DNA of 47,800 bases from an uncultured Atopobium sp. (GCA_938036925.1 CALHVU010000017.1:1-47800); one strand, 5' to 3'; positions 1 through 7,623 are shown, counted from the first letter of the stretch. Program-made: numbers and translations. Notes: a model not told the origin generated them from the sequence alone.

Positions 1-18
1 TGTAATTTCTATGAAGTA

Positions 19-39
19 TAGATACGCCCGGCACAGTGG
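19..39 (+). repeat. 21-bp motif, copy 1 (upstream of rpsL promoter)
   Basis: The core GATACGCCCGG lies five bases before the -35 box of the rpsL promoter. Related 21-bp copies occur at 4503-4523 (17 of 21 identical) before rplC and at 6404-6424 (18 of 21) before rplB. The role is unknown. Its position just upstream of a promoter would fit an activator site, but the other two copies are not placed the same way. Confidence 0.5.
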
Positions 40-43
40 CTTG

Positions 44-72
44 TTGACATGTGGCTTTCATCAGCGTAAAGT
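44..72 (+). promoter_or_regulatory. promoter of the str operon
   Basis: TTGACA (44-49), a 17-bp spacer and TAAAGT (67-72) form a near-consensus housekeeping promoter. Transcription would start about position 79, giving an rpsL leader of roughly 80 nt. The same -10 hexamer TAAAGT appears in the candidate rplC promoter. Confidence 0.8.
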
Positions 73-161
73 ACTTCCCTGCGTAATTCCAAGGGGACAG
101 TGCTGTGTCGCCTTTCGAATATGTAAAACTGCAGGTAGATAGGTATAAGAAGGAGAAGATC

Positions 162-533
162 TTGCCTACTATTAACCAGCTCGTACGTAAGGGCCGCGTG
201 AGCGTCAAGTCAAAGTCCAAGAACGCCGCTCTTCAGCACAACCCACAGAAGCGTGGTGTTTGCACCCGCGTTTTCACCACTACGCCAAAGAAGCCTAACT
301 CAGCACTCCGTAAGGTTGCTCGTGTTCGTCTTGTTAATGGCATTGAGGTAACCGCTTACATTCCTGGTGAGGGCCACAACCTCCAGGAGCACTCCATTGT
401 TCTGGTTCGTGGCGGCCGTGTCCGTGACCTTCCTGGTGTTCGTTACAAGGTTGTTCGCGGTGCATTCGACTGCGCAGCAGTTCAGAATCGTGCTCAGGGC
501 CGTTCCCGTTACGGCACTAAGCGTGCTAAGTAA
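162..533 (+). CDS. rpsL: 30S ribosomal protein S12
   Basis: S12 is part of the decoding centre of the small ribosomal subunit. The protein has 123 residues, the usual length, with the conserved N-terminus PTINQLVRKGR, the TTPKKPNSALRK loop (Lys43) and the PGEGHNLQEHS segment. The start is a TTG at 162 behind the ribosome site AAGGAG (150-155); an in-frame GTG at 105 would add 19 residues foreign to the family. The second decoding loop reads GGRVRDLPGV, with Arg at position 88 where Lys is almost always found (see findings). It is the first gene of rpsL-rpsG-fusA-rpsJ. Confidence 0.96.
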   Translation: MPTINQLVRKGRVSVKSKSKNAALQHNPQKRGVCTRVFTTTPKKPNSALRKVARVRLVNGIEVTAYIPGEGHNLQEHSIVLVRGGRVRDLPGVRYKVVRGAFDCAAVQNRAQGRSRYGTKRAK

Positions 534-571
534 TCACGTCCACTACTCGAACTAGTTCTTAGGAGATTAAT

Positions 572-1042
572 ATGCCGCGTCGCGCAGCAGCAGTACGTCG
601 TGAGGTTATGCCTGACGCCGTCTACAACAATCGTCTGGTAACCCAGCTCATTAACAAGGTCCTTCTCGATGGCAAGAAAGCAACCGCAGAGCGCATTGTC
701 TACGGTGCATTTGACATCGTCGCAGAGAAGACTGGCGAGGATGCCCTCACTGTCTTCAAGAAGGCTATGGATAACATTCGCCCAACACTTGAGGTTAAGC
801 CTAAGCGTGTTGGTGGCGCTACTTACCAGGTCCCAATGGAGGTTAACTCCCGTCGTGCAACTACTCTTGCTATCCGCTGGATGGTCACTTTCAGCCGTAG
901 CCGTAAAGAGAAGACCATGGCAGAGCGTCTTGCAAACGAGATCATCGACGCAACTAACGGCGTAGGTGCATCCGTCAAGCGCCGCGAGGACCTGTACAAG
1001 ATGGCTGAGGCCAACCGCGCCTTCTCCCACTACCGCTTCTAG
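572..1042 (+). CDS. rpsG: 30S ribosomal protein S7
   Basis: S7 nucleates assembly of the 30S head and contacts tRNA at the exit site. The product has 156 residues, the family length, and opens with MPRRAAAVRREV followed by the typical NKVLLDGKK and VGGATYQVPMEV segments. A good ribosome site (TTAGGAG) precedes the ATG. It sits 38 nt after rpsL and 24 nt before fusA. In E. coli S7 represses its own operon; the 38-nt gap here shows the short palindrome GAACTAGTTC but no clear copy of that structure. Confidence 0.97.
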   Translation: MPRRAAAVRREVMPDAVYNNRLVTQLINKVLLDGKKATAERIVYGAFDIVAEKTGEDALTVFKKAMDNIRPTLEVKPKRVGGATYQVPMEVNSRRATTLAIRWMVTFSRSRKEKTMAERLANEIIDATNGVGASVKRREDLYKMAEANRAFSHYRF

Positions 1043-1066
1043 TCGGAATTCAGGAGTAGCAAACAA

Positions 1067-3163
1067 ATGGCTAAGACTAAGTACAATCTTAAAGACCTCC
1101 GCAACATCGGCATCATGGCTCACATCGATGCTGGTAAGACCACCACTACGGAGCGTATTCTTTACTACACCGGTAAGACCCACAAGATTGGTGAGGTCCA
1201 CGACGGTGCAGCAACCATGGACTGGATGGTTCAGGAGCAGGAGCGCGGCGTAACCATTACTTCCGCAGCTACCACTTGCTTCTGGAAAGACCATGTCATC
1301 CAGATTATCGACACCCCAGGCCACGTTGACTTTACCGCTGAGGTTGAGCGTTCTCTTCGTGTTCTGGACGGCGCAGTTGCAGTCTTCGACGCAGTTGCAG
1401 GCGTTCAGCCACAGTCCGAGACCGTTTGGCGTCAGGCAACCAAGTACGGCGTACCTCGTATTGCATTCATCAACAAGTTTGACCGCGTAGGCGCAGACTT
1501 CTTCCGTGCAATCCAGACCATGCGTGATCGCCTTGGCGCAAACGCAGTTGCAGCTCAGGTCCCAATGGGTGCTGAGTCCAACTTCTGGGGTCTTATCGAC
1601 CTTGTCACCAACACTGCATGGGACTTTAAAGAGGATGCTAAGGGCATGATTTACCCTGAGCCTCTTGATGAGATTCCAGCAGAGTTTGCAGAGATTGCAG
1701 CAGAGAAGCGTGAAGAGCTTCTTGAGGCAGCTTCTGACTTCTCTGAGGAGCTCATGATGGCTGTTCTCGAGGGTGAAGAGGTTGACGTTGAGACCCTTAA
1801 GGGTGCTCTTCGTGCTGGCGTTCTTGCTGGTCAGATTAACCCTGTCTTTGTTGGCTCTGCTTACAAGAACAAGGGTATTCAGGAGCTTTTGGACGCAGTC
1901 ATCGACTTCCTCCCAAGCCCACTGGACGTTCCAGAGATTGATGGTGTCACTCCTAAGGGTGACGAGGCAGTTCGTCACGCAGACATTAAGGAGCCTTTCT
2001 CCGCTCTTGCATTCAAGATTATGACTGACCCTTATGTTGGTAAGCTTACCTACATTCGTGTTTACTCTGGTCAGGCAGAGGCTGGTTCTTACGTTTACAA
2101 CTCCGTCAAGGACAACCGTGAGCGCTTTGGCCGCATCCTCGAGATGAACGCAAACGACCGTGTTGACCGTGAAGAGTGCTCCGCAGGCGACATCGTTGCA
2201 TGCGTTGGTCTGAAGAACACCACTACTGGTGACACCCTTTGTGACGAGAAGAACCCAATCATCCTTGAGTCCATCAGCTTCGCAGATCCTGTTATCGACG
2301 TTGCTGTTGAGCCTAAGACCAAGGCTGAGCAGGAGAAGATGTCCATCGGTCTTGCTAAGCTTGCTGAAGAGGATCCAACCTTCCAGGTTCACACTGATCA
2401 CGAGACCGGCCAGACTATCATTGCTGGTATGGGCGAGCTTCACCTTGAGATTATTGTTGACCGTCTCCGTCGTGAGTTTAAGGTTGAATGCAATGTTGGT
2501 AAGCCACAGGTTGCTTATCGCGAGACTGCTGGTAAGGCAGTAAGCCATGCTGAGGGCAAGTTTGTCCGTCAGTCCGGTGGTAAGGGTCAGTATGGCCACG
2601 CAGTCATCGACCTTGAGCCACAGGAAGAGGGCAAGGGCTACGAGTTTGTCAACGCTATCGTCGGTGGTGTCATTCCTAAGGAGTACATCCCATCTATCGA
2701 TAAGGGCATTCGTGAGGCTCTTGAGAATGGTGTTATTGCTGGTTACCCAGTAGTAGACATCAAGGTCACCCTTGTTGACGGTTCTTACCACGAGGTCGAC
2801 TCTTCTGAGGCAGCATTTAAGATTGCTGGTTCTATGGCAATTAAGGATGCTCTCAAGAAGTCCAACCCTGTCCTTCTCGAGCCAGTTGAGTCTGTTGAGG
2901 TTGAGACACCTGAGCAGTACATGGGCGACGTTATGGGTAACCTTTCTTCCCGTCGTGGCAAGATTGAGGGTATGGACGATCGTATGGACGCCAAGGTCAT
3001 CCGCGCTAAGGTGCCTCTTGGTGAGATGTTCGGTTACGCAACCGACCTTCGTTCCCAGACCCAGGGCCGCGCGAGCTACACCATGCAGTTCGATTCTTAC
3101 GAGCCCGTTCCTAACGCTGTACGCGAAGAGATTGTCGCCAAAAACGGCGGCTCTGCATCCTAG
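1067..3163 (+). CDS. fusA: elongation factor G (translocase GTPase)
   Basis: EF-G drives ribosome translocation and, with RRF, ribosome recycling. The 698-residue protein has the standard five-domain length. The P-loop AHIDAGKT is near residues 17-24, followed by the switch II DTPGH and the NKFD guanine-recognition motif. The C-terminal GEMFGYATDLRSQTQGRASY stretch of domain V is intact. The ATG has the ribosome site AGGAG. tuf does not follow as it does in many bacteria; rpsJ does, 42 nt later. The opposite strand is also open for 760 codons, an artefact of codon bias. Confidence 0.98.
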   Translation: MAKTKYNLKDLRNIGIMAHIDAGKTTTTERILYYTGKTHKIGEVHDGAATMDWMVQEQERGVTITSAATTCFWKDHVIQIIDTPGHVDFTAEVERSLRVLDGAVAVFDAVAGVQPQSETVWRQATKYGVPRIAFINKFDRVGADFFRAIQTMRDRLGANAVAAQVPMGAESNFWGLIDLVTNTAWDFKEDAKGMIYPEPLDEIPAEFAEIAAEKREELLEAASDFSEELMMAVLEGEEVDVETLKGALRAGVLAGQINPVFVGSAYKNKGIQELLDAVIDFLPSPLDVPEIDGVTPKGDEAVRHADIKEPFSALAFKIMTDPYVGKLTYIRVYSGQAEAGSYVYNSVKDNRERFGRILEMNANDRVDREECSAGDIVACVGLKNTTTGDTLCDEKNPIILESISFADPVIDVAVEPKTKAEQEKMSIGLAKLAEEDPTFQVHTDHETGQTIIAGMGELHLEIIVDRLRREFKVECNVGKPQVAYRETAGKAVSHAEGKFVRQSGGKGQYGHAVIDLEPQEEGKGYEFVNAIVGGVIPKEYIPSIDKGIREALENGVIAGYPVVDIKVTLVDGSYHEVDSSEAAFKIAGSMAIKDALKKSNPVLLEPVESVEVETPEQYMGDVMGNLSSRRGKIEGMDDRMDAKVIRAKVPLGEMFGYATDLRSQTQGRASYTMQFDSYEPVPNAVREEIVAKNGGSAS

Positions 3164-3205
3164 TAAACGACCACGAGCTCTAGCTCATGTATGGAGGTAC
3201 CCAAA

Positions 3206-3514
3206 GTGTCAAGCCAGAAGATTAGGATTCGCCTCAAGGGCTATGATCACGAGGTCATTGATCAGTCCGCTAAGCTGATTGTTGACACCGCACAGAAGAC
3301 AGGTGCGCGTGTTTCCGGTCCTATCCCTCTGCCAACCGAGCGTAACCTTTACACGGTTATCCGCTCCCCACACAAGGATAAGGATTCCCGTGATCAGTTT
3401 GAGATGCGTACTCACAAGCGTCTCATCGATATTCTCGACCCTAGCGCTTCTACCGTTGATTCGCTTATGCGTCTCGACCTTCCAGCTGGTGTCGATATCG
3501 AGATCAAGCTCTAA
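3206..3514 (+). CDS. rpsJ: 30S ribosomal protein S10
   Basis: S10 is a head protein of the 30S subunit and, as NusE, a partner of NusB in antitermination. The product has 102 residues and carries the conserved core KIRIRLKGYDHEVID and the PLPTERNLYTVIRSPHKDKDSR segment. The start is a GTG at 3206 with the ribosome site GGAGGT (3193-3198); an in-frame ATG at 3191 would place the ribosome site inside the gene. Normally rpsJ heads the S10 operon. Here it closes the str operon and is ended by a strong terminator. Confidence 0.96.
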   Translation: MSSQKIRIRLKGYDHEVIDQSAKLIVDTAQKTGARVSGPIPLPTERNLYTVIRSPHKDKDSRDQFEMRTHKRLIDILDPSASTVDSLMRLDLPAGVDIEIKL

Positions 3515-3540
3515 GTATACGGCTTAATCCAACTTGCAAA

Positions 3541-3574
3541 CCCTCCTGCGCATCTTCGCGCGGGAGGGTTTTTG
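3541..3574 (+). terminator. intrinsic terminator after rpsJ
   Basis: An 11-bp stem (3541-3551 with 3558-3568, one G-U pair) and a 6-nt loop are followed by a T run. It ends the rpsL-rpsG-fusA-rpsJ transcript. Confidence 0.9.
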
Positions 3575-3587
3575 CGTGGGCCTTCCG

Positions 3588-3662
3588 CTTGCGCCGAACC
3601 CGCTTGCGCCTGGCCCGCTCGCGCCTGGCCCGCTCGCGCCTGGCCCGCTCGCGCCTGATTTT
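3588..3662. repeat. 15-bp tandem repeat, five units
   Basis: Five consecutive 15-bp units follow the rpsJ terminator. The central two (3618-3647) are exactly CTCGCGCCTGGCCCG; the outer units carry one to five changes. The array is much richer in G+C than its surroundings. The complement strand reads as an Arg-Glu-Arg-Ala repeat, but no ribosome site or family supports a protein. The last unit runs into a TTTCTCGCCA motif. Confidence 0.8.
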
Positions 3663-3666
3663 CTCG

Positions 3667-3759
3667 CCATGTCTGAACGATTTGCCGGAAAATTGCACCA
3701 TGTCTGAGTTATTTGCCGGTTTTTCTCGCCAAGTCTGAGTAAATTTACTCAGACTTGAT
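3667..3759. repeat. 31-bp period direct repeat, three units
   Basis: CCATGTCTGA at 3667, CCATGTCTGA at 3698 and CCAAGTCTGA at 3729 are spaced exactly 31 bp apart. Units 1 and 2 also share ATTTGCCGG. The third unit turns into the perfect palindrome listed separately. Regular spacing of about three helical turns suggests stacked protein-binding sites upstream of the phosphatase gene. Confidence 0.65.
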
Positions 3760-3826
3760 ACACTTTTCAGGCTCCTAGTACAGGAGCATGTTGGTTTATA
3801 GCGCAGATGTCGTACTTGGCGAGAAA
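3722..3826. promoter_or_regulatory. nested inverted repeats upstream of the phosphatase gene
   Basis: An outer 13-bp perfect inverted repeat (TTTCTCGCCAAGT at 3722-3734, complement at 3814-3826) encloses a perfect 26-bp palindrome at 3731-3756 whose left half is AAGTCTGAGTAAA. A 6-bp hairpin (GCTCCT/AGGAGC, 3771-3787) lies between. A TTGATA at 3755 could be a -35 box overlapping the palindrome, which would make it an operator. No known regulator is recognised. Confidence 0.55.
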
Positions 3827-3873
3827 CCCGTAGAATTAGAAAGCGAATACTCGCACAAAGCGCAGGAGAAAAG

Positions 3874-4407
3874 ATGAAACATATCCAGCAGAATGCAAGT
3901 AGCCAGCTAAATATCGGCTGCTCGGTAAGCGCTCACCCAAATTACTCCCGCATGACAAAGATCCTCTTCGTCTGTCACGGAAATATTTGCAGGTCAACAA
4001 TGGCACAATATGTCATGCAAGACCTTGTCGAGAAAAACGGTCTGGCAGGCTCGTTTTTCATTGACTCAGCAGCAACCTCCACTGAAGAGATTGGTAACCC
4101 TGTTGACCCTCGTACGCGACGCAAGCTTCAGCAAGAGGGGATTTGTTGCGGCAATCATCGTGCGAGGCAGATGACTCGTGCAGATTACGATAACTTTGAT
4201 TACCTCATAGGCATGGACCACAATAACCTGCGCAACATGATGCACATACTAAAAGATGATCCGCTTGGAAAGGTTTCGCTGCTCCTTGACTGGACAGAGA
4301 AGCCTCGTGACATTGTGGATCCATGGTATTCAGGAAATTTTGATCTGACGTATGAGGATGTTACTGAGGGTTGCGAAGCATTGCTCAAGAAACTTTTGGC
4401 AAAGTAG
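3874..4407 (+). CDS. low-molecular-weight protein-tyrosine phosphatase
   Basis: The enzyme hydrolyses phosphotyrosine and often acts on envelope-polysaccharide tyrosine kinases. The P-loop VCHGNICRS has catalytic Cys34 and Arg40, and the general-acid motif DPWY has Asp149. The ATG at 3874 has a good ribosome site (AGGAG), giving 177 residues with a 26-residue N-terminal extension. The family core begins at Met27 (3952), which has no ribosome site. It sits alone between rpsJ and rplC behind an elaborate palindrome-rich region, so it is probably its own transcription unit. No tyrosine kinase is in the window. Confidence 0.9.
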   Translation: MKHIQQNASSQLNIGCSVSAHPNYSRMTKILFVCHGNICRSTMAQYVMQDLVEKNGLAGSFFIDSAATSTEEIGNPVDPRTRRKLQQEGICCGNHRARQMTRADYDNFDYLIGMDHNNLRNMMHILKDDPLGKVSLLLDWTEKPRDIVDPWYSGNFDLTYEDVTEGCEALLKKLLAK

Positions 4408-4766
4408 TCTTGGTATCCTGATTTTGGCAAAGTTATTATCGTGGATTGTTTTCACAAAATTTTTTGAAAAAACTTTTCAAAATTTCTTGGTTTTCTCGCC
4501 AATGGATACGCCCGGGTCAGCGGTTTGACCTCGCAAAATAGGCGAGAAGAAAGATCTCGCAGCTAGAAGGTATCAAACGGTCTTCACAAAGCGTTCATCT
4601 TTTAGAGATTTTAGGCTTGTTTCTTGTCAAAAATGAGTGTAAAGTAGACGGGCTGCTCAAACAGGACAATTATGTCTAAAGGCAGTATGTACAGGACGTG
4701 GTCCGCTGGGGAAGAGTACCCGATGTGCTCTCAAGGTCCCATGACCACCGAAGGTTAGGAAAGAGC
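4408..4766 (+). promoter_or_regulatory. rplC upstream region: inverted repeat, 21-bp motif, candidate promoter and leader
   Basis: This 359-nt gap has an A/T-rich imperfect inverted repeat near 4458-4485. TTCTCGCC (4493-4500) is inverted with GGCGAGAA (4541-4548), enclosing a GGTCA/TGACC hairpin (4515-4530) and the second copy of the 21-bp motif (4503-4523). A candidate promoter is TTGTTT (4617-4622), 17 bp, TAAAGT (4640-4645). The roughly 115-nt leader that would follow has short stems (GGAC-GTG-GTCC and AGAG/CTCT), as expected for a ribosomal leader, but I recognise no known L4- or L3-binding fold. Confidence 0.5.
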
Positions 4767-5387
4767 ATGGTTAATACCATCCTCGGCCGCAAGCTGGGCA
4801 TGACCCAGGTATGGGACGAGAACGACAACGTCGTTCCTGTTACCGTTGTTCTTGCTGGCCCCTGCACCGTTTCACAGGTAAAGACTGTTGAGACGGACGG
4901 CTACAATGCCGTACAGATTGGCTTCGGCGACATCTCCGAGAAGCATGTCAACAAGCCAATGGCTGGTCACTTCAAGGCACAGGGCGTCGAGCCAATGCGT
5001 TACCTCCGCGAGGTCCGCGTTGAGGATGCTTCTGAGCACAAGACCGGCGATGTTGTCACAGTTGCTGACTTCTCTGAGGTCACCGCTGTTGACGTAACAG
5101 GCACTTCTAAGGGTAAGGGTTTCCAGGGTACCGTTAAGCGCTGGAACTTCTCTCGCGGTCCAATGACTCACGGTTCTCGTAACCAGCGTCGTCCAGGTTC
5201 CATTGGTCAGTGCGCATACCCTGCACGCGTTCGTAAGGGCCTTCACATGTATGGTCACATGGGCGCAGAGCGCGTTACGGTCAAGAACCTTAAGCTTGTC
5301 CGCGTTGATGCTGAGCAGAACCTCATGCTTATCAAGGGTGCTGTTCCTGGCGGCAAGAATGCCCTCGTCCAGGTCCGCATGGCCTAA
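4767..5387 (+). CDS. rplC: 50S ribosomal protein L3
   Basis: L3 is an early assembly protein near the peptidyl-transferase centre. The product has 206 residues and begins MVNTILGRKLGMTQVW. It contains the conserved GTSKGKGFQGTVKRW and THGSRNQRRPGSIG loop. The ATG at 4767 follows AGGAAAG; an in-frame upstream start at 4698 would add 23 residues with no family match. It is the first gene of the displaced S10 operon, with rplD 39 nt downstream. Confidence 0.97.
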   Translation: MVNTILGRKLGMTQVWDENDNVVPVTVVLAGPCTVSQVKTVETDGYNAVQIGFGDISEKHVNKPMAGHFKAQGVEPMRYLREVRVEDASEHKTGDVVTVADFSEVTAVDVTGTSKGKGFQGTVKRWNFSRGPMTHGSRNQRRPGSIGQCAYPARVRKGLHMYGHMGAERVTVKNLKLVRVDAEQNLMLIKGAVPGGKNALVQVRMA

Positions 5388-5426
5388 GGGCCTTTAGGCA
5401 AACACTTAGGCTAACAAGGAGACAAC

Positions 5427-6053
5427 ATGTCCAAGTATGAGATTAAGAACGTAGAGGGAAAGAAGGTCGGCGACGCCGAGCTCTCCTCTGACGTCTATGG
5501 CATTGAGCCAAACATCCCTGTTGTGCACCAGGTTGTAGTCTGCCAGGACGCATCCGCACGTCAGGGTACCCATTCTACAAAGAACCGTCACGAGGTATCC
5601 GGCGGTGGCGTTAAGCCTTACCGTCAGAAGGGTACTGGTCGTGCTCGCCAGGGTTCTATTCGTGCTGGTCAGTGGACTGGTGGTGGCGTCATCTTTGGAC
5701 CTACCCCTCGTTCCCACGCACGTCGTATTAACAACAAGATGGTCAAGCTTGCTATGAGGTCCGTCCTCTCCGGCAAGGTTGCAGACTCCGAGCTTGTCCT
5801 CGTTGACTCTCTTGAGTTTGCTCAGCCTTCCACCAAGCAGGCAAAGGCTGCACTTCAGAACCTCGGTATTGAGGGTAAGCGCGTTACCGTCATTGTCCCA
5901 GACGACGACGTCAACACCTACCTCTCTTTCCGTAACCTTCCTAAGGTTTCGGTCTTCGGCGTTTCTGAGGTTACTACTCGTTTCCTGATCGACAACGGCG
6001 CACTTGTTATGTCCGCTGATGTTGCTAAGCAGCTTGGGGAGGTGCTCGCATAA
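5427..6053 (+). CDS. rplD: 50S ribosomal protein L4
   Basis: L4 lines the peptide exit tunnel and in E. coli represses the S10 operon. The product has 208 residues. The tunnel loop PYRQKGTGRARQGSIRAGQW is intact, including the Lys-Gly-Thr-Gly-Arg-Ala-Arg core linked to macrolide binding. The ribosome site AAGGAG precedes the ATG. Its TAA overlaps the rplW ATG by one base (TAATG), implying translational coupling. Confidence 0.97.
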   Translation: MSKYEIKNVEGKKVGDAELSSDVYGIEPNIPVVHQVVVCQDASARQGTHSTKNRHEVSGGGVKPYRQKGTGRARQGSIRAGQWTGGGVIFGPTPRSHARRINNKMVKLAMRSVLSGKVADSELVLVDSLEFAQPSTKQAKAALQNLGIEGKRVTVIVPDDDVNTYLSFRNLPKVSVFGVSEVTTRFLIDNGALVMSADVAKQLGEVLA

Positions 6054-6352
6054 TGAACTCTCCTTATGAGGTCATCATTCGTCCTATCGTTTCAGAGCGT
6101 GCTTTCGATCTGATGGAGCAGGGCAAGTACACTTTTGAGGTTGCTCGTAACGCAGGTAAAGAAGAGATTGCTGCAGCTGTAGAGAAGCTCTTCTCTGTAC
6201 ACGTCACCAAGGTAAACACACTTTCTGTTAAGCCAAAGAACAAGCGTGTACGTTATCAGCAGGCAGGCAAGACCCGCCAGTGGAAGAAGGCTATTGTTAC
6301 CCTCGCTGCTGGTGAGACTATCGAGATCTTCGGTAATAACTCTGCTGAGTAA
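6053..6352 (+). CDS. rplW: 50S ribosomal protein L23
   Basis: L23 lies at the tunnel exit and docks trigger factor and SRP. The product has 99 residues, with the typical start NSPYEVIIRPIVSERAF and the KVNTLSVKPKNKRVRY strand. Its ribosome site (GGGGAGG) lies inside the end of rplD and the start overlaps the rplD stop. A 138-nt structured gap separates it from rplB. Confidence 0.97.
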   Translation: MNSPYEVIIRPIVSERAFDLMEQGKYTFEVARNAGKEEIAAAVEKLFSVHVTKVNTLSVKPKNKRVRYQQAGKTRQWKKAIVTLAAGETIEIFGNNSAE

Positions 6353-6490
6353 GGTTTTTCTCCCGTGCCTCTTTTGAGGTACGGGTTCGTATGCCGCGCA
6401 TAGTAGATACGCGCGGTACCGTGGTAATCCGGTGTTAGCTCGACTTTCCCTTAAGCGGGCTAGCCAACGGAGAAGAAAGGGATACTGTTT
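6353..6490 (+). promoter_or_regulatory. structured rplW-rplB spacer with third 21-bp motif copy
   Basis: Three hairpins lie in 138 nt: a 10-bp stem (6362-6371/6376-6385, one G-U pair, tetraloop TTTT), CCGCGC/GCGCGG (6394-6399/6411-6416), and a 7-bp stem TAGCTCG/CGGGCTA (6436-6442/6456-6462). None is followed by a T run, so they are not terminators. The 21-bp motif shared with the rpsL and rplC upstream regions is at 6404-6424. It could be a ribosomal-protein-binding leader or an internal control point; both are inference. Confidence 0.45.
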
Positions 6491-7327
6491 ATGGCAGTTA
6501 GGCATCTAAAGCCAACAAGCGCAGGCAGGCGCTTCCAGACAATCTCAGACTTTGCTGAGATTACAACTGATAAGCCCGAGAAGTCCCTTCTCGAGCCTCT
6601 GCCAAAGAAGGCTGGCCGCAACAACAATGGCCGCATCACTACCCGTCACCAGGGTGGTGGCCACAAGCGCCAGTACCGTCGTATCGACTTCAAGCGTCGC
6701 AAGGATGACATCCCAGCTAAGGTCGCCACTGTTGAGTACGATCCTAACCGTTCCGCTCGTATTGCTCTTCTGCACTATGCAGACGGTGCAAAGGCATACA
6801 TCCTTTGCCCAGAGGGTCTGAGCGTCGGTGACACCGTTCTTTCTGGTACCAAGGACATCGACATCAAGCCTGGTAACTGCACCACTCTTGAGCAGATTCC
6901 AGTAGGTACTCTTGTTCACGCAGTTGAGTTCCAGCCTGGCAAGGGTGCTGCAATGGCACGTGCTGCTGGTACTTCCGTCCAGCTCATGGGTAAGGACAAC
7001 GGCTATGCAGTTCTGCGTATGCCTTCCTCCGAGCTCCGTCGTGTTCTTCTGACCTGCCGTGCAACCATCGGCGAGGTTGGTAACGCTGAGCACTCCAACA
7101 TTGTTGTTGGTAAGGCTGGTCGTTCTCGTTGGGCAGGCGTCCGTCCTACCGTCCGTGGTACTGTCATGAACCCTGTTGACCACCCACACGGCGGTGGTGA
7201 AGGTAAGAACCACACTTCTGGTCGTCCTTCCGTCACCCCATGGGGTAAGCCAACCAAGGGTTATAAGACCCGCGACCCGAAGAAGGCTTCTAACCGCCTG
7301 ATCATTCGCCGTCGTAAGTCCAAGTAA
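6491..7327 (+). CDS. rplB: 50S ribosomal protein L2
   Basis: L2 bridges the subunits and supports peptidyl transfer. The product has 278 residues, the family length, with the TTRHQGGGHKRQYRRIDF segment and the C-terminal NPVDHPHGGGEG loop that holds the conserved His. The ATG follows AAAGGGA. rpsS begins 21 nt downstream. Confidence 0.97.
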   Translation: MAVRHLKPTSAGRRFQTISDFAEITTDKPEKSLLEPLPKKAGRNNNGRITTRHQGGGHKRQYRRIDFKRRKDDIPAKVATVEYDPNRSARIALLHYADGAKAYILCPEGLSVGDTVLSGTKDIDIKPGNCTTLEQIPVGTLVHAVEFQPGKGAAMARAAGTSVQLMGKDNGYAVLRMPSSELRRVLLTCRATIGEVGNAEHSNIVVGKAGRSRWAGVRPTVRGTVMNPVDHPHGGGEGKNHTSGRPSVTPWGKPTKGYKTRDPKKASNRLIIRRRKSK

Positions 7328-7348
7328 GACACGAGTAGGAGTAGATAA

Positions 7349-7609
7349 ATGAGCAGAAGTCTCAAAAAAGGCCCCTTTGTGGAGACTCGCCTCCTTGCGC
7401 GTGTCGCTGCAATGAACGAGGCTGGCAAGAAGGACGTTATCAAGACTTGGTCACGTTCCTCAACCATCTTCCCTGAGATGGTCGGTCACACCATCGCTGT
7501 TCACGATGGTCGTAAGCATGTACCTGTGTACGTCACCGAGTCCATGGTTGGTCACAAGTTGGGCGAGTTCTCCCCATCCCGTACCTTCCGCGGTCACAAG
7601 GCCAAATAG
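7349..7609 (+). CDS. rpsS: 30S ribosomal protein S19
   Basis: S19 sits in the 30S head with S13. The product has 86 residues, beginning SRSLKKGPFV and containing TWSRSSTIFPEMVGHTIAVHDGRKHVPVY and the C-terminal LGEFSPSRTFRGH signature. The ribosome site AGGAG precedes the ATG. rplV starts 14 nt later. Confidence 0.97.
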   Translation: MSRSLKKGPFVETRLLARVAAMNEAGKKDVIKTWSRSSTIFPEMVGHTIAVHDGRKHVPVYVTESMVGHKLGEFSPSRTFRGHKAK

Positions 7610-7623
7610 GGGGAGTGTAGTAA

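Noticed and set aside
543..560. Palindrome GAACTAGTTC before rpsG as a LexA box
   Set aside because: Gram-positive LexA sites have four bases between GAAC and GTTC; here there are two, and an SOS role before rpsG is implausible.
509..2791. Open reading frame of 760 codons on the - strand opposite rpsG/fusA
   Set aside because: It is a mirror of strong codon bias: the sense genes avoid codons whose complements are stops. The protein is low-complexity with no family, while fusA is certain.
3504..3701. Antisense reading frame with Arg-Glu-Arg-Ala repeats across the 15-bp tandem array
   Set aside because: No ribosome site, no family, and the reading arises only from the DNA repeat and the terminator sequence.
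4646..4766. Known L4 leader or other established ribosomal leader upstream of rplC
   Set aside because: Short stems are visible but nothing matches a fold I can name, so only a generic leader was recorded.
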